A stretch of DNA of 7,310 nucleotides from Mycobacterium sp. (GCA_018500005.2 JAHBAP020000167.1:1-7310), one strand, 5' to 3'; positions 1 through 6,081 are shown, counted from the stretch's first letter. The notes: generated from the letters alone by a model not told the origin. Translations and numbers: made by a program.

Positions 1-19
1 AGATGTGTATAAGAGACAG
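1..19 (+). other. Tn5/Nextera mosaic-end adapter (not genomic)
   Basis: The first 19 bases are identical to the Tn5 transposase mosaic end used in Nextera libraries (AGATGTGTATAAGAGACAG). Genomic sequence begins at about position 20. This is library contamination left on the contig end, not an insertion sequence. It also supplies a false ATG at position 5 that opens a spurious N-terminal extension in the menD frame. Confidence 0.97.
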
Positions 20-120
20 GCTACGTGCAGATCGCCAACACCGGCCATCTGGGCTTCCTGGAGCGCCACGACGCCGTCAACAAGGCCGTGCTGGACTTCT
101 TCGGAGGAACGCTCATCTAG
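20..120 (+). CDS. alpha/beta hydrolase, C-terminal end only (BpoC-like)
   Basis: Partial gene cut by the contig start. The frame ending at the TAG 118-120 reads [20 protein letters not shown] and then about a dozen more residues. A Gly-His in this position (NTGHLGFLE) followed by a short amphipathic C-terminal helix is typical of the catalytic-histidine region of alpha/beta-hydrolase-fold enzymes. In M. tuberculosis the gene just before menD is bpoC (Rv0554), annotated as a possible peroxidase/hydrolase, and the location fits that orthologue. Only about 33 residues are visible, so substrate and activity cannot be judged. It ends 31 bp before menD on the same strand and is probably cotranscribed with it. 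Family assignment is fairly safe; the bpoC identity rests mainly on synteny. Confidence 0.75.
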
Positions 121-151
121 GGCGGTCCGGGTGCTGTGCCACCCTGTAGGG

Positions 152-1789
152 ATGAATCCCTCGACGACCCAGGCCCGTGTCGTCGTCGACGAACTGATCC
201 GCGGCGGGGTACGCGACGTCGTGCTGTGCCCGGGCTCCCGCAACGCGCCACTGGCGTTCGCCCTGGCCGACGCCGACCGCGCCGGGCGGTTGCGACTCCA
301 TGTGCGCATCGACGAGCGCACCGCTGGTTTCCTGGCCGTCGGACTGGCCGCAGGCAGTGGCCGGCCGGTGCCGATCGCCATGACATCGGGCACCGCGGTC
401 GCAAATCTGGGTCCGGCCGTCGTGGAAGCGAACTACGCCCGGGTTCCACTCGTCGTCCTGTCTGCGAACCGGCCCTATGAGCTGTTGGGAACCGGCGCCA
501 ACCAGACCATGGAACAACTGGGCTACTTCGGCAGTCAGGTGCGCGCCGCGATCAGCCTGGGTCTGGCCGCCGACACCGACCGCCCTGAAATCCTCGCCTC
601 GCTCAACGCGCAGTGGCGCTCAGCCACCTGCCGTGTCCTGACGGCGGCCACCGGTGCGCGAACCGCCAACGCCGGGCCCGTGCAGTTCGACATCCCGCTG
701 CGTGAACCCCTTGTGCCGGAACCGGATTCATCTCCAGACGACTTTCCTGCCGGCCGGCCCGACGGCAACCCGTGGACCTACACGCCGCCGGTCACCTTCG
801 ATGAGCCGGTGGAGATCGACCTCACTCCCGACACCGTCGTCATCGCCGGGCACGGCGCGGGCGTGCACCCCAATCTGGCGCATCTGCCCACTGTCGCCGA
901 GCCCACCGCCCCGCGTCCGGTCACCCCACTGCATCCGCTGGCATTGATGGGGCTGGCACCGCGCCAAGTCATCATGCTCGGCCGGCCCACCCTGCACCGA
1001 CCGGTCTCGGCACTGCTGGCCGACTCCGCCGTTCCGGTGTACGCGCTGACCACCGGGCCGCGCTGGCCGGACGTGTCCGGAAACTCGATGGCCACCGGAA
1101 CCCGGGCGCAGACCGTCGGCACCCCCGACCCGGAGTGGCTGCGCCGCTGTGCCGATGCCCACGCCCGCGTGACCGAGGTGGTCCGCCGGCAACTTGCTGC
1201 CCACTCGCTGACCACCGGCCTGCACGTTGCCGCCGCGGTCGCCGGTGCACTGCGTGCCGGTGACCAGCTGGTGCTCGGCGCATCCAACCCGGTGCGCGAC
1301 GTGGCACTGGCCGGGCTGAACGCTGACTCTGTCTCGGTACGGTCCAACCGTGGGGTGGCCGGGATCGACGGCACGGTCTCCACCGCCATCGGTGCCGCAC
1401 TCGCTCACCCCGGGCGCACCATCGCGCTGCTGGGTGACCTGACCTTCGTCCACGACGCTTCCGGTCTGTTGATCGGACCCACCGAACCCACCCCCGATTC
1501 CCTCACCATCGTGGTGTCCAACGACAACGGCGGTGGCATCTTCGAACTGCTCGAAAAGGGGGGCCCCCGGGTTTCTTATGTGTCCCCCCGGGTCTTTCGC
1601 ACCCCGCACGATGTCGACGTTGGCGCACTGTGTCGGGCCTATCACGTGGAAGCCCGCCAGATCGAGGTGGGTGAGCTTCCCGCCGCACTCGACGAAACTC
1701 ACGACGGACTGCGGGTGCTGGAGGTCAAGGCCGACCGGTCGTCCCTGCGCCAGTTGCATGCCGCGATCCGCGCGGCCACGTCCGGATGA
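152..1789 (+). CDS. menD: MenD, 2-succinyl-5-enolpyruvyl-6-hydroxy-3-cyclohexene-1-carboxylate (SEPHCHC) synthase
   Basis: Thiamine-diphosphate and Mg-dependent cytosolic enzyme that condenses isochorismate with 2-oxoglutarate, the committed step of classical menaquinone synthesis. It has 545 residues, close to the M. tuberculosis enzyme (554 aa as recalled). The N-terminal PYR domain holds RIDER with the ThDP-activating Glu55, then TSGTA (78-82) and [15 protein letters not shown] (106-120). A central domain follows. The C-terminal PP domain holds GDLTFVHD (428-435) and SNDNGGGIF (456-464), which bind the Mg-diphosphate. Arg97, Arg278 and Arg304 match the arginines recalled as the DHNA feedback site in M. 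tuberculosis MenD (97, 277, 303). The ATG at 152 is chosen because [11 protein letters not shown] matches the known N-terminus. The in-frame GTG at 131 is an alternative, and the ATG at 5 is adapter. The Shine-Dalgarno is poor. Residues about 469-483 look abnormal and may contain sequence errors. The stop overlaps the next gene by 4 bp. Confidence 0.96.
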   Translation: MNPSTTQARVVVDELIRGGVRDVVLCPGSRNAPLAFALADADRAGRLRLHVRIDERTAGFLAVGLAAGSGRPVPIAMTSGTAVANLGPAVVEANYARVPLVVLSANRPYELLGTGANQTMEQLGYFGSQVRAAISLGLAADTDRPEILASLNAQWRSATCRVLTAATGARTANAGPVQFDIPLREPLVPEPDSSPDDFPAGRPDGNPWTYTPPVTFDEPVEIDLTPDTVVIAGHGAGVHPNLAHLPTVAEPTAPRPVTPLHPLALMGLAPRQVIMLGRPTLHRPVSALLADSAVPVYALTTGPRWPDVSGNSMATGTRAQTVGTPDPEWLRRCADAHARVTEVVRRQLAAHSLTTGLHVAAAVAGALRAGDQLVLGASNPVRDVALAGLNADSVSVRSNRGVAGIDGTVSTAIGAALAHPGRTIALLGDLTFVHDASGLLIGPTEPTPDSLTIVVSNDNGGGIFELLEKGGPRVSYVSPRVFRTPHDVDVGALCRAYHVEARQIEVGELPAALDETHDGLRVLEVKADRSSLRQLHAAIRAATSG

Positions 1790-2328
1790 GGCTCCGTATC
1801 GCAAGGCTGCGCGACATGGTGGACGCGGCCCTTCCCAGCCGCAACCCCGGCGCACCCGAGACATTTGATCGAAAGATTCTGCGCTGGGCCAAGTTTGTGG
1901 TGTGGGTGCTGATGGGCATCGTGACGCTGCAGGCGATTCTGCTGGTCGCCGGTGCGTGGCGAAACGACCGTCAGATAGAACGTCACCTCGCGGTCGCTGA
2001 AGCCGAAGTGCTATCGGCCGGACCGCGCCGTTCGACCGTCGAGTTCGTCACGCCGGACCGGGTGACTTACCGCCCCGAATTGGGGGTGCTGTACCCCTCC
2101 GAACTGGCGACCGGCATGCGGATCTATGTCGAATACGACCGCAACGACCCGAATCTGGTTCGCGTGCAGAACCGCAACGCCTCGCTTGCGATCATTCCAG
2201 CCGCGTCCACTGCGTTGGCGGCGTGGTTGATCGGTGGCGCGATGCTGACCGGCGTGGTTCGGCTGGAACACAGGAGCACTTCTCGGGTCCCGGAAACGCA
2301 ACAGGCCGGAAACACAAAGTTCACCTGA
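1786..2328 (+). CDS. DUF3592 family two-helix membrane protein (Rv0556-like)
   Basis: A 180-residue protein of unknown function. It has a basic N-terminus, a first membrane helix at about residues 37-58, an extramembrane domain of about 75 residues, and a second helix at about 135-157. The middle domain ends in the pattern [18 protein letters not shown] (110-127), typical of DUF3592 proteins, in which a small beta domain sits between two helices. Gene order (after menD) and general appearance match M. tuberculosis Rv0556, annotated only as a conserved transmembrane protein. Its ATG overlaps the menD stop (ATGA, 1786-1789), so translational coupling is likely. A candidate hairpin terminator starts on its stop codon. 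Position in the cluster suggests a link to quinone or envelope work, but that is inference only. Confidence 0.85.
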   Translation: MRLRIARLRDMVDAALPSRNPGAPETFDRKILRWAKFVVWVLMGIVTLQAILLVAGAWRNDRQIERHLAVAEAEVLSAGPRRSTVEFVTPDRVTYRPELGVLYPSELATGMRIYVEYDRNDPNLVRVQNRNASLAIIPAASTALAAWLIGGAMLTGVVRLEHRSTSRVPETQQAGNTKFT

Positions 2329-2351
2329 GATCTTGGTAAGAGCTCTTTTTT
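2327..2351 (+). terminator. Candidate intrinsic terminator ending the menD transcript
   Basis: The stem is 2327-2334 (GAGATCTT) with 2338-2345 (AAGAGCTC), closed by the 3-nt loop GGT. Seven of eight pairs match, with one A-G mismatch (2330/2342). Six T follow at once (2346-2351). The hairpin begins within the stop codon of the DUF3592 gene. A hairpin plus U-tract is uncommon in mycobacteria, which makes it more noticeable. The stem is only moderately GC-rich, so efficiency is uncertain. Confidence 0.5.
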
Positions 2352-2460
2352 CCCGGTTTGGGACGGAGCACAATCGTGGTCAGGGTCGAACCGAAAATAT
2401 AACCAGCACAAGCAGTTTCGAAAACGTAATTAATACTGGAGCTGGGGAGGACATCCACTT
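2352..2460 (+). promoter_or_regulatory. AT-rich leader and probable promoter region of the small gene-menG unit
   Basis: This gap is clearly more AT-rich than its surroundings, with AT-rich patches at 2394-2402 and 2421-2437 in an otherwise GC-rich contig. It lies after a candidate terminator and before a Shine-Dalgarno (GGGGAGG, 2444-2450) that sits 10 nt before the ATG at 2461. The best -10-like hexamer is AATACT (2432-2437), but it lacks the first T of TANNNT and no convincing -35 was found. The exact promoter is therefore not assigned. An 8-bp palindrome TTTCGAAA occurs at 2416-2423. Confidence 0.35.
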
Positions 2461-2625
2461 ATGAGTGATAGTTCAATTCGCCAGGAATTGCAGGTCTTCG
2501 CCGTCGAACTACGGAAGTTGGCGTACACCATGCCCGCCGGTCACGAGGATCGGTTGATTCATCTCAGCGAGCGGATGGTGGCACGCAGCCGCCAGATGCC
2601 GGAAGCCCGTAAACGTCACGCTTGA
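2461..2625 (+). CDS. Small protein of 54 residues upstream of menG, unknown function
   Basis: ORF from ATG 2461 to TGA 2623-2625, followed directly by an in-frame TAG. The protein starts [20 protein letters not shown] and ends PEARKRHA. It has no membrane segment or cysteine. It is rich in Arg, Glu, Leu and Met and looks mostly helical, with a possible break at MPAGHED (residues 24-30) between two helices. It is supported as a gene by GGGGAGG 10 nt upstream, mycobacterial-like third-position GC after the first ten codons, and a 13-bp gap to menG on the same strand. I do not recognise the family. Cotranscription with menG suggests it accompanies or regulates that step, which is inference. The first codons are AT-rich, continuing the promoter region. 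It occupies the place held by mgtA (Rv0557) in M. tuberculosis but is far too short to be a remnant with recognisable glycosyltransferase sequence. Confidence 0.65.
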   Translation: MSDSSIRQELQVFAVELRKLAYTMPAGHEDRLIHLSERMVARSRQMPEARKRHA

Positions 2626-2638
2626 TAGCGTCTGGCGG

Positions 2639-3325
2639 GTGAGCCGCGCGTCCCTGGACAAGAACCCCCGCGATGTCGCGTCGATGTTCGACGGGGTCGC
2701 TCGTCGGTACGACATCACCAACACGGTGCTCTCGCTGGGCCAGGACCGCTCCTGGCGCCGGGCCACCCGCGCCGCCCTGGACATCCGACCCGGGGAGACC
2801 GTGCTGGACCTGGCCGCCGGCACCGCGGTGTCCACCGTCGAATTGGCGAAGTCCGGGGCCTGGTGCCTGGCGGCCGACTTCTCGGTGGGCATGCTGCATG
2901 CCGGCCAACGCCGAGCCGTCCCGAAGATTGCCGCAGACGCCACCCGACTGCCGTTCGGCGACGCGGTATTCGACGCGGTCACCATCAGTTTCGGTCTGCG
3001 CAACGTCGTCGATTTCCAGGCCGGACTGCGCGAGATGGCGCGGGTCACTCGGCCCGGGGGACGGCTGGTGGTCTGCGAGTTCTCGACGCCCACCGTGCCG
3101 GTCTTCTCCACGGTCTACAAGGAGTACCTGATGCAGGCGCTGCCCCGGGTGGCCCGCGCAGTGTCGAGCAATCCGGAGGCCTACGTGTACCTCGCGGAGT
3201 CCATCCGGGCCTGGCCCGACCAGTCCGAACTGGCCCGCCGTATCGAAGGGGCCGGCTGGTCGCAGGTCCGCTGGCGCAACCTCACCGGCGGAATCGTCGC
3301 CCTGCACGCCGCCGTCAAGCCCTGA
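2639..3325 (+). CDS. menG: Demethylmenaquinone methyltransferase (MenG/UbiE family; Rv0558-like)
   Basis: SAM-dependent class I methyltransferase that converts demethylmenaquinone to menaquinone, probably at the membrane face. It has 228 residues, near the family's usual length. The UbiE signature around [18 protein letters not shown] (24-41) is followed by SAM motif [10 protein letters not shown] (55-63), the acidic AAD at 78-80, DATRLPF (100-106), SFGLRNV (117-123), [13 protein letters not shown] (137-149) and a C-terminal [15 protein letters not shown]. The gene is named ubiE, menH or menG in different mycobacterial annotations. The start is GTG 2639, because [20 protein letters not shown] matches the N-terminus recalled for M. 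tuberculosis. No clear Shine-Dalgarno precedes it, and the start is 13 bp after the small gene's stop, so coupling to that gene is likely. Confidence 0.94.
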   Translation: MSRASLDKNPRDVASMFDGVARRYDITNTVLSLGQDRSWRRATRAALDIRPGETVLDLAAGTAVSTVELAKSGAWCLAADFSVGMLHAGQRRAVPKIAADATRLPFGDAVFDAVTISFGLRNVVDFQAGLREMARVTRPGGRLVVCEFSTPTVPVFSTVYKEYLMQALPRVARAVSSNPEAYVYLAESIRAWPDQSELARRIEGAGWSQVRWRNLTGGIVALHAAVKP

Positions 3326-3339
3326 CCCCCCCCTGCCAT

Positions 3340-3382
3340 TTCGGTGCGCAAACGTGCGCGGAGCGCACGTAAATGCACCGAA
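3340..3382. repeat. 43-bp interrupted inverted repeat (possible terminator or dispersed palindromic element)
   Basis: The outer arms TTCGGTGC (3340-3347) and GCACCGAA (3375-3382) pair perfectly. A 4/4 internal mismatch (GCAA against AAAT) follows. The inner arms ACGTGCGC (3352-3359) and GCGCACGT (3363-3370) then pair perfectly around a 3-nt loop GGA. Sixteen base pairs in total form a very stable stem, 14 nt past the menG stop. There is no T-run after it. It could be a U-tract-free terminator, a REP-like dispersed element or an operator. It contains the ATG at 3373, which argues against that codon as a start. Confidence 0.7.
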
Positions 3383-3399
3383 GTCGGCAGACTGAGTCG

Positions 3400-3735
3400 A
3401 TGGATCTCATCGCCACTGTGCTGCTCAGCCTGCTTGGTCTGGCCGCCGCAGCCGCCGTGCTGTTCACCTCCCCGTTCTTGGTGATGGCCACCGACTCGGC
3501 CGACGGCAAGCCCCGCATGAGCGCGCTCGGATCGGCCTTCGCCGTCACCTGGGGTGGCGCCGCGGTCGGGGTGATCGGGCCGGGCATCGGGATCTTCCGG
3601 GCCGCGCGCCACGGAACGGCCATGTGGATCTGGCCGGCCATGGGCATCGCGCTGATCGGTGCCTGCTTCACGCTCGGCGCCTGGCTGGCCAGCAAAGCTG
3701 GTTCGGCTCCCGCTGGCTCGCGAAAAGTCAACTAG
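3400..3735 (+). CDS. Small three-helix membrane protein, unknown function
   Basis: A 111-residue hydrophobic protein with three predicted membrane helices, at about residues 5-30, 44-66 and 75-97. The loops are short and hydrophilic (TDSADGKPRM, FRAARHGTAM), and the tail is basic (GSAPAGSRKVN). I do not recognise a named family. Starting at ATG 3400 gives MDLIATVLLSLLGLAAAAAV, a clean first helix. The in-frame ATG 27 bp upstream (3373) lies inside an inverted repeat and would add a polar MHRSRQTES, so it is disfavoured. Neither start has a good Shine-Dalgarno. The gene stands where M. tuberculosis has Rv0559c and Rv0560c, a secreted protein and a methyltransferase on the other strand, and does not resemble either. 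Its stop is interleaved with the menJ stop on the opposite strand. Confidence 0.75.
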   Translation: MDLIATVLLSLLGLAAAAAVLFTSPFLVMATDSADGKPRMSALGSAFAVTWGGAAVGVIGPGIGIFRAARHGTAMWIWPAMGIALIGACFTLGAWLASKAGSAPAGSRKVN

Positions 3736-4985
3736 CTGAACGGTTTTCGGTGACCCGCCGGGCGTGCTCCGGCGCCCGCCGCCCGCCACGCTCGAGCCAC
3801 CAGATCGGTATCCTGTTCGGTCACCAGGTTGCCCATGACCCGCACTGCGACGCCCATGAGCGTCGAGGACCGCATCGCCAGTGGGCCCGTCATCGGCAGG
3901 AAACGCGGCAGCGTCAGCAGCAACCCCAGTCGGCGGGCCACTGAGAACCCCCGCCCGTAGTGCGCCTGCAGCAACGCCGGCCAGGCCCGGCTGGGGTCAC
4001 CGGCGCCGATCAGGCCGGCAGCCAGCCTGCCGGTCTCCAGTCCGTAATCGATCCCCTCGCCGTTGAGCGGATTGACGCACGCGGCGGCATCACCGACCAG
4101 CACCCAGTTCGGCCCGGCCACCCTGGAGACCGCCCCGCCCATCGGCAGCAGCGCCGAGGACACCGCACGCGGTGGTCCGTCGAATCCCCAGGAGTCCCGC
4201 TTCAGGTCCGCGTAGTGCTTGATCAGCGGCCGCAGCGCCACATCGGCCGGACGTTTGGCGGTGGCCAGCGCACCTACGCCCAGATTCACCTCGCCGTTGC
4301 CCAGTGGGAAGATCCAGCCGTAGCCGGGCAGCACGTGCCCATCGGTGGACCGCAGTTCCAGGTCCGAGGAGATCCACGGTTCTCCGGACCTCGGCGAGCC
4401 GAGGTAGGCGCGGGCCGCCACCCCGTACACGGTCTGCTGGTGCCACTGCCGCCCCAGCACCCGGCTCAGGGTGGACCTCGCCCCGTCGGCCACGATCAGC
4501 CACCGGCAGGCCACCCGCCGGCCGTCGGCCAGAATCACCGCGGTAACCCGCCCGGCGGAATCCCGGTCTACGTCAACGGCCTTGCATCCCAGCAGCATCG
4601 ACGCCCCGGACGATTCGGCGGCTTTTCGGATCCGGTCGTCGAGTTCGGTGCGGGGTACCGCGGAACTGGCCGCGGGAAACGACGGTCCGGGCCAGGGCAC
4701 CTCAACCTCGCCGCCGAAGCCGGTCAGCCGCAGACCGTGGTGGCGGATCCGGCCGTCGAGCCAGTCGCCCAGGCCCAGCCGCTGCAGTTCCACCACCGCG
4801 CGCGGGGTCAATCCGTCGCCGCAGGCCTTGTCCCGCGGGAATTCGCTGGCGTCGATCACCAGGACCTCCAGGCCCGCGCGGCAGGCCCACGCGGCAGCTG
4901 ATGATCCCGACGGACCGGCACCCACGACGACGACGTCCGCCCCGGCGCGCGGCGCGGGGGCGACCTCAGATGAAAGCGGCTCCAC
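3732..4985 (-). CDS. menJ: MenJ, menaquinone beta-isoprene reductase (FAD-dependent, geranylgeranyl-reductase family)
   Basis: Flavoprotein that saturates the second (beta) isoprene of the menaquinone side chain, giving the MK-9(II-H2) form used in mycobacterial respiration. It has 417 residues. The N-terminal FAD-binding Rossmann motif is VVVVGAGPSG (18-27). Next come the family's FPRDKACGDGLTPRAV (49-64), PRTELDDRIR (111-120) with the ribose-side region, LIVADGARS (163-171), and the second FAD motif VLVGDAAACVNPLNGEGIDY (295-314). It matches M. tuberculosis Rv0561c closely along its length as recalled. The start is a GTG at 4985. No Shine-Dalgarno is seen, and a -10-like GATACT lies 7 nt upstream, so translation may be leaderless. 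It diverges from grcC1 across 21 bp, tying quinone side-chain reduction to side-chain synthesis. The stop shares a CTAG with the convergent membrane-protein gene. Confidence 0.93.
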   Translation of the reverse strand: MEPLSSEVAPAPRAGADVVVVGAGPSGSSAAAWACRAGLEVLVIDASEFPRDKACGDGLTPRAVVELQRLGLGDWLDGRIRHHGLRLTGFGGEVEVPWPGPSFPAASSAVPRTELDDRIRKAAESSGASMLLGCKAVDVDRDSAGRVTAVILADGRRVACRWLIVADGARSTLSRVLGRQWHQQTVYGVAARAYLGSPRSGEPWISSDLELRSTDGHVLPGYGWIFPLGNGEVNLGVGALATAKRPADVALRPLIKHYADLKRDSWGFDGPPRAVSSALLPMGGAVSRVAGPNWVLVGDAAACVNPLNGEGIDYGLETGRLAAGLIGAGDPSRAWPALLQAHYGRGFSVARRLGLLLTLPRFLPMTGPLAMRSSTLMGVAVRVMGNLVTEQDTDLVARAWRAAGAGARPAGHRKPFS

Positions 4986-5006
4986 GATGACCAGTATCTT
5001 GGCACC
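4986..5006. promoter_or_regulatory. Divergent, probably leaderless promoter pair for menJ and grcC1
   Basis: Only 21 bp separate the two GTG start codons. On the plus strand TATCTT (4995-5000) fits the TANNNT -10 consensus and ends 6 nt before the G of the grcC1 GTG, exactly where a leaderless mycobacterial promoter would sit. On the minus strand the overlapping GATACT (4998-4993) lies 7 nt before the menJ GTG and matches TATACT at five of six places. Neither gene has room for a Shine-Dalgarno with a leader. The two -10 elements overlap, so initiation on one strand may exclude the other. Confidence 0.6.
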
Positions 5007-6014
5007 GTGAACACACCGGCGAGCGTGGTGGCGGGGGTTGAGCTCGGCGACCCGCTATTTGCCCAGAGTGTGCGCGACGGTGTCGCCCGGGTCGAGGACC
5101 TCATCGCCACCGAGTTGCGGGGCGCCGACGATGTCATGGCGGAGGCCGTCATCCACCTCTTCCAGGCCGGTGGAAAGCGATTCCGGCCGCTGTTCACCGT
5201 GCTCTCGGCCCACACCGGCCCGAATCCGGACTGCTGGGAGGTCACCACGGCCGGCGCCGTCATCGAATTGGTCCACTTGGCCACGCTCTATCACGACGAC
5301 GTCATGGACGAGGCCCAGCTGCGTCGGGGTGCCCCGTCTGCCAACGCCCGCTGGGGTAACAACATTGCGATCCTGGCCGGTGACTACCTGTTCGCCACCT
5401 CGTCCCAGTTGGTGGCGCGGCTGGGGACCGATGCGGTCCGAATCATCGCCGAGACGTTCGCCCTGCTGGTCACCGGACAGGCGCGCGAGACCAAAGGTGC
5501 CGCCCCCGGTGACGACGCGGTATCGCATTACCTGAAGGTGGTCTCCGAGAAGACGTCCTGCCTGATCGCAGCCGCCGGCCGGCTGGGCGGGACGTTCTCC
5601 GGGGCGCCCCTCGACCAGGTGGAGCGGCTGGGCCGCATCGGTGACATCGTCGGGACGGTCTTCCAGATCTCCGACGACATCATCGACATCGAGAGCGATC
5701 CGGACGAGTCCGGCAAGTTGCCGGGCACCGACCTTCGCGAGGGGGTGCACACCCTGCCGGTGCTGTACGCACTGTCCGAGACGGGGCCCGCCGCCGACCG
5801 GTTGCGGGTGTTGCTCCAAGGCCCGATCACCGACGATGACGCGGTCAGCGAGGCCCTGACGCTGCTGCGGGAGTCCGGCGGAATCGCCGCGGCAAAAGCA
5901 ACCGTCCAGCAATACGCGGCCCAGGCGCGCGCCGAGCTTGCCGAGCTGCCGGACGTGCCCGGACGACGGGCGTTGGCTTCGCTGGTGGACTACACGGTTA
6001 ACCGACACGGTTAA
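5007..6014 (+). CDS. grcC1: Polyprenyl diphosphate synthase (GrcC1-like, trans/all-E type)
   Basis: Elongates allylic diphosphates with isopentenyl diphosphate to make a long prenyl chain, most likely the nonaprenyl side chain of menaquinone (inferred from neighbours). It has 335 residues. Visible elements are GGKRFRP (55-61) for IPP binding, the first aspartate-rich motif DDVMD (97-101) followed by the usual Arg pair in LRRG, EKTSCLIAAA (181-190), and FQISDDIID (219-227) with the second aspartate-rich motif. Small residues Ala92 and Thr93 sit five and four positions before the first Asp, where short-chain synthases carry aromatic residues. That fits a long-chain product. The start is GTG 5007, six nt after a TATCTT -10 element, hence probably leaderless. 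It ends 67 bp before htpX, which has its own promoter motif. It corresponds to M. tuberculosis Rv0562. Confidence 0.93.
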   Translation: MNTPASVVAGVELGDPLFAQSVRDGVARVEDLIATELRGADDVMAEAVIHLFQAGGKRFRPLFTVLSAHTGPNPDCWEVTTAGAVIELVHLATLYHDDVMDEAQLRRGAPSANARWGNNIAILAGDYLFATSSQLVARLGTDAVRIIAETFALLVTGQARETKGAAPGDDAVSHYLKVVSEKTSCLIAAAGRLGGTFSGAPLDQVERLGRIGDIVGTVFQISDDIIDIESDPDESGKLPGTDLREGVHTLPVLYALSETGPAADRLRVLLQGPITDDDAVSEALTLLRESGGIAAAKATVQQYAAQARAELAELPDVPGRRALASLVDYTVNRHG

Positions 6015-6021
6015 TCCGATC

Positions 6022-6050
6022 CGGAACTCTCGCGGGCGCCGCAGGCGTTA
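6022..6050 (+). promoter_or_regulatory. ECF-type (SigE-like) promoter for htpX
   Basis: CGGAACT (6022-6028) and CGTTA (6046-6050) are separated by 17 nt. This is a close match to the mycobacterial SigE consensus (GGAAC type -35, GTT type -10) and is also acceptable for SigH. A transcription start at about 6057-6060 would leave a leader of about 25 nt holding the Shine-Dalgarno. From memory, htpX is listed among SigE-dependent envelope-stress genes in M. tuberculosis, which supports the call. An overlapping TACTCT (6049-6054) could serve a housekeeping sigma factor. Confidence 0.65.
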
Positions 6051-6068
6051 CTCTGCCGAGAGCCGTCT

Positions 6069-6075
6069 GAGGAGG
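6069..6075 (+). promoter_or_regulatory. Strong Shine-Dalgarno of htpX
   Basis: GAGGAGG is seven bases complementary to the 16S rRNA tail, with a 6-nt spacer to ATG 6082. It is the strongest ribosome binding site in the window and fixes the htpX start. It contrasts with the weak or absent sites of menD, menG, menJ and grcC1. Confidence 0.85.
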
Positions 6076-6081
6076 ACCTAG

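Noticed and set aside
5..151. N-terminal extension of the menD frame starting at ATG 5
   Set aside because: The ATG lies within the Tn5 mosaic end, and the frame runs over the hydrolase gene in another register. The known MenD N-terminus begins at 152.
728..1864. 378-codon open frame antisense to menD
   Set aside because: Long antisense frames are expected opposite GC-rich genes. The translation is low-complexity, with no recognisable domain, and menD on the other strand is certain.
2383..2396. LexA-like half site (TCGAAC) before the small gene
   Set aside because: The second half GTTCGA is absent at the required spacing, so no SOS box is supported.
2564..3307. 247-codon frame antisense to menG
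   Set aside because: Shadow of the GC-rich codon pattern; no recognisable motif.
3373..3399. Upstream ATG for the small membrane protein
   Set aside because: It lies inside the right arm of the inverted repeat and adds a polar MHRSRQTES with no ribosome binding site. ATG 3400 starts directly at the first helix.
3960..4901. 313-codon plus-strand frame opposite menJ
   Set aside because: Rich in Gln, Pro, Arg and Gly without domain features, as expected for the complement of a GC-rich gene. menJ is clear on the minus strand.
5055..6008. 317-codon frame antisense to grcC1
   Set aside because: Shadow frame; all synthase motifs are on the plus strand.
5992..6014. Direct repeat of ACACGGTTAA (5992-6001 and 6005-6014) at the end of grcC1
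   Set aside because: Two 10-bp copies inside and at the end of a coding sequence are likely chance or a minor slippage event; no function is suggested.
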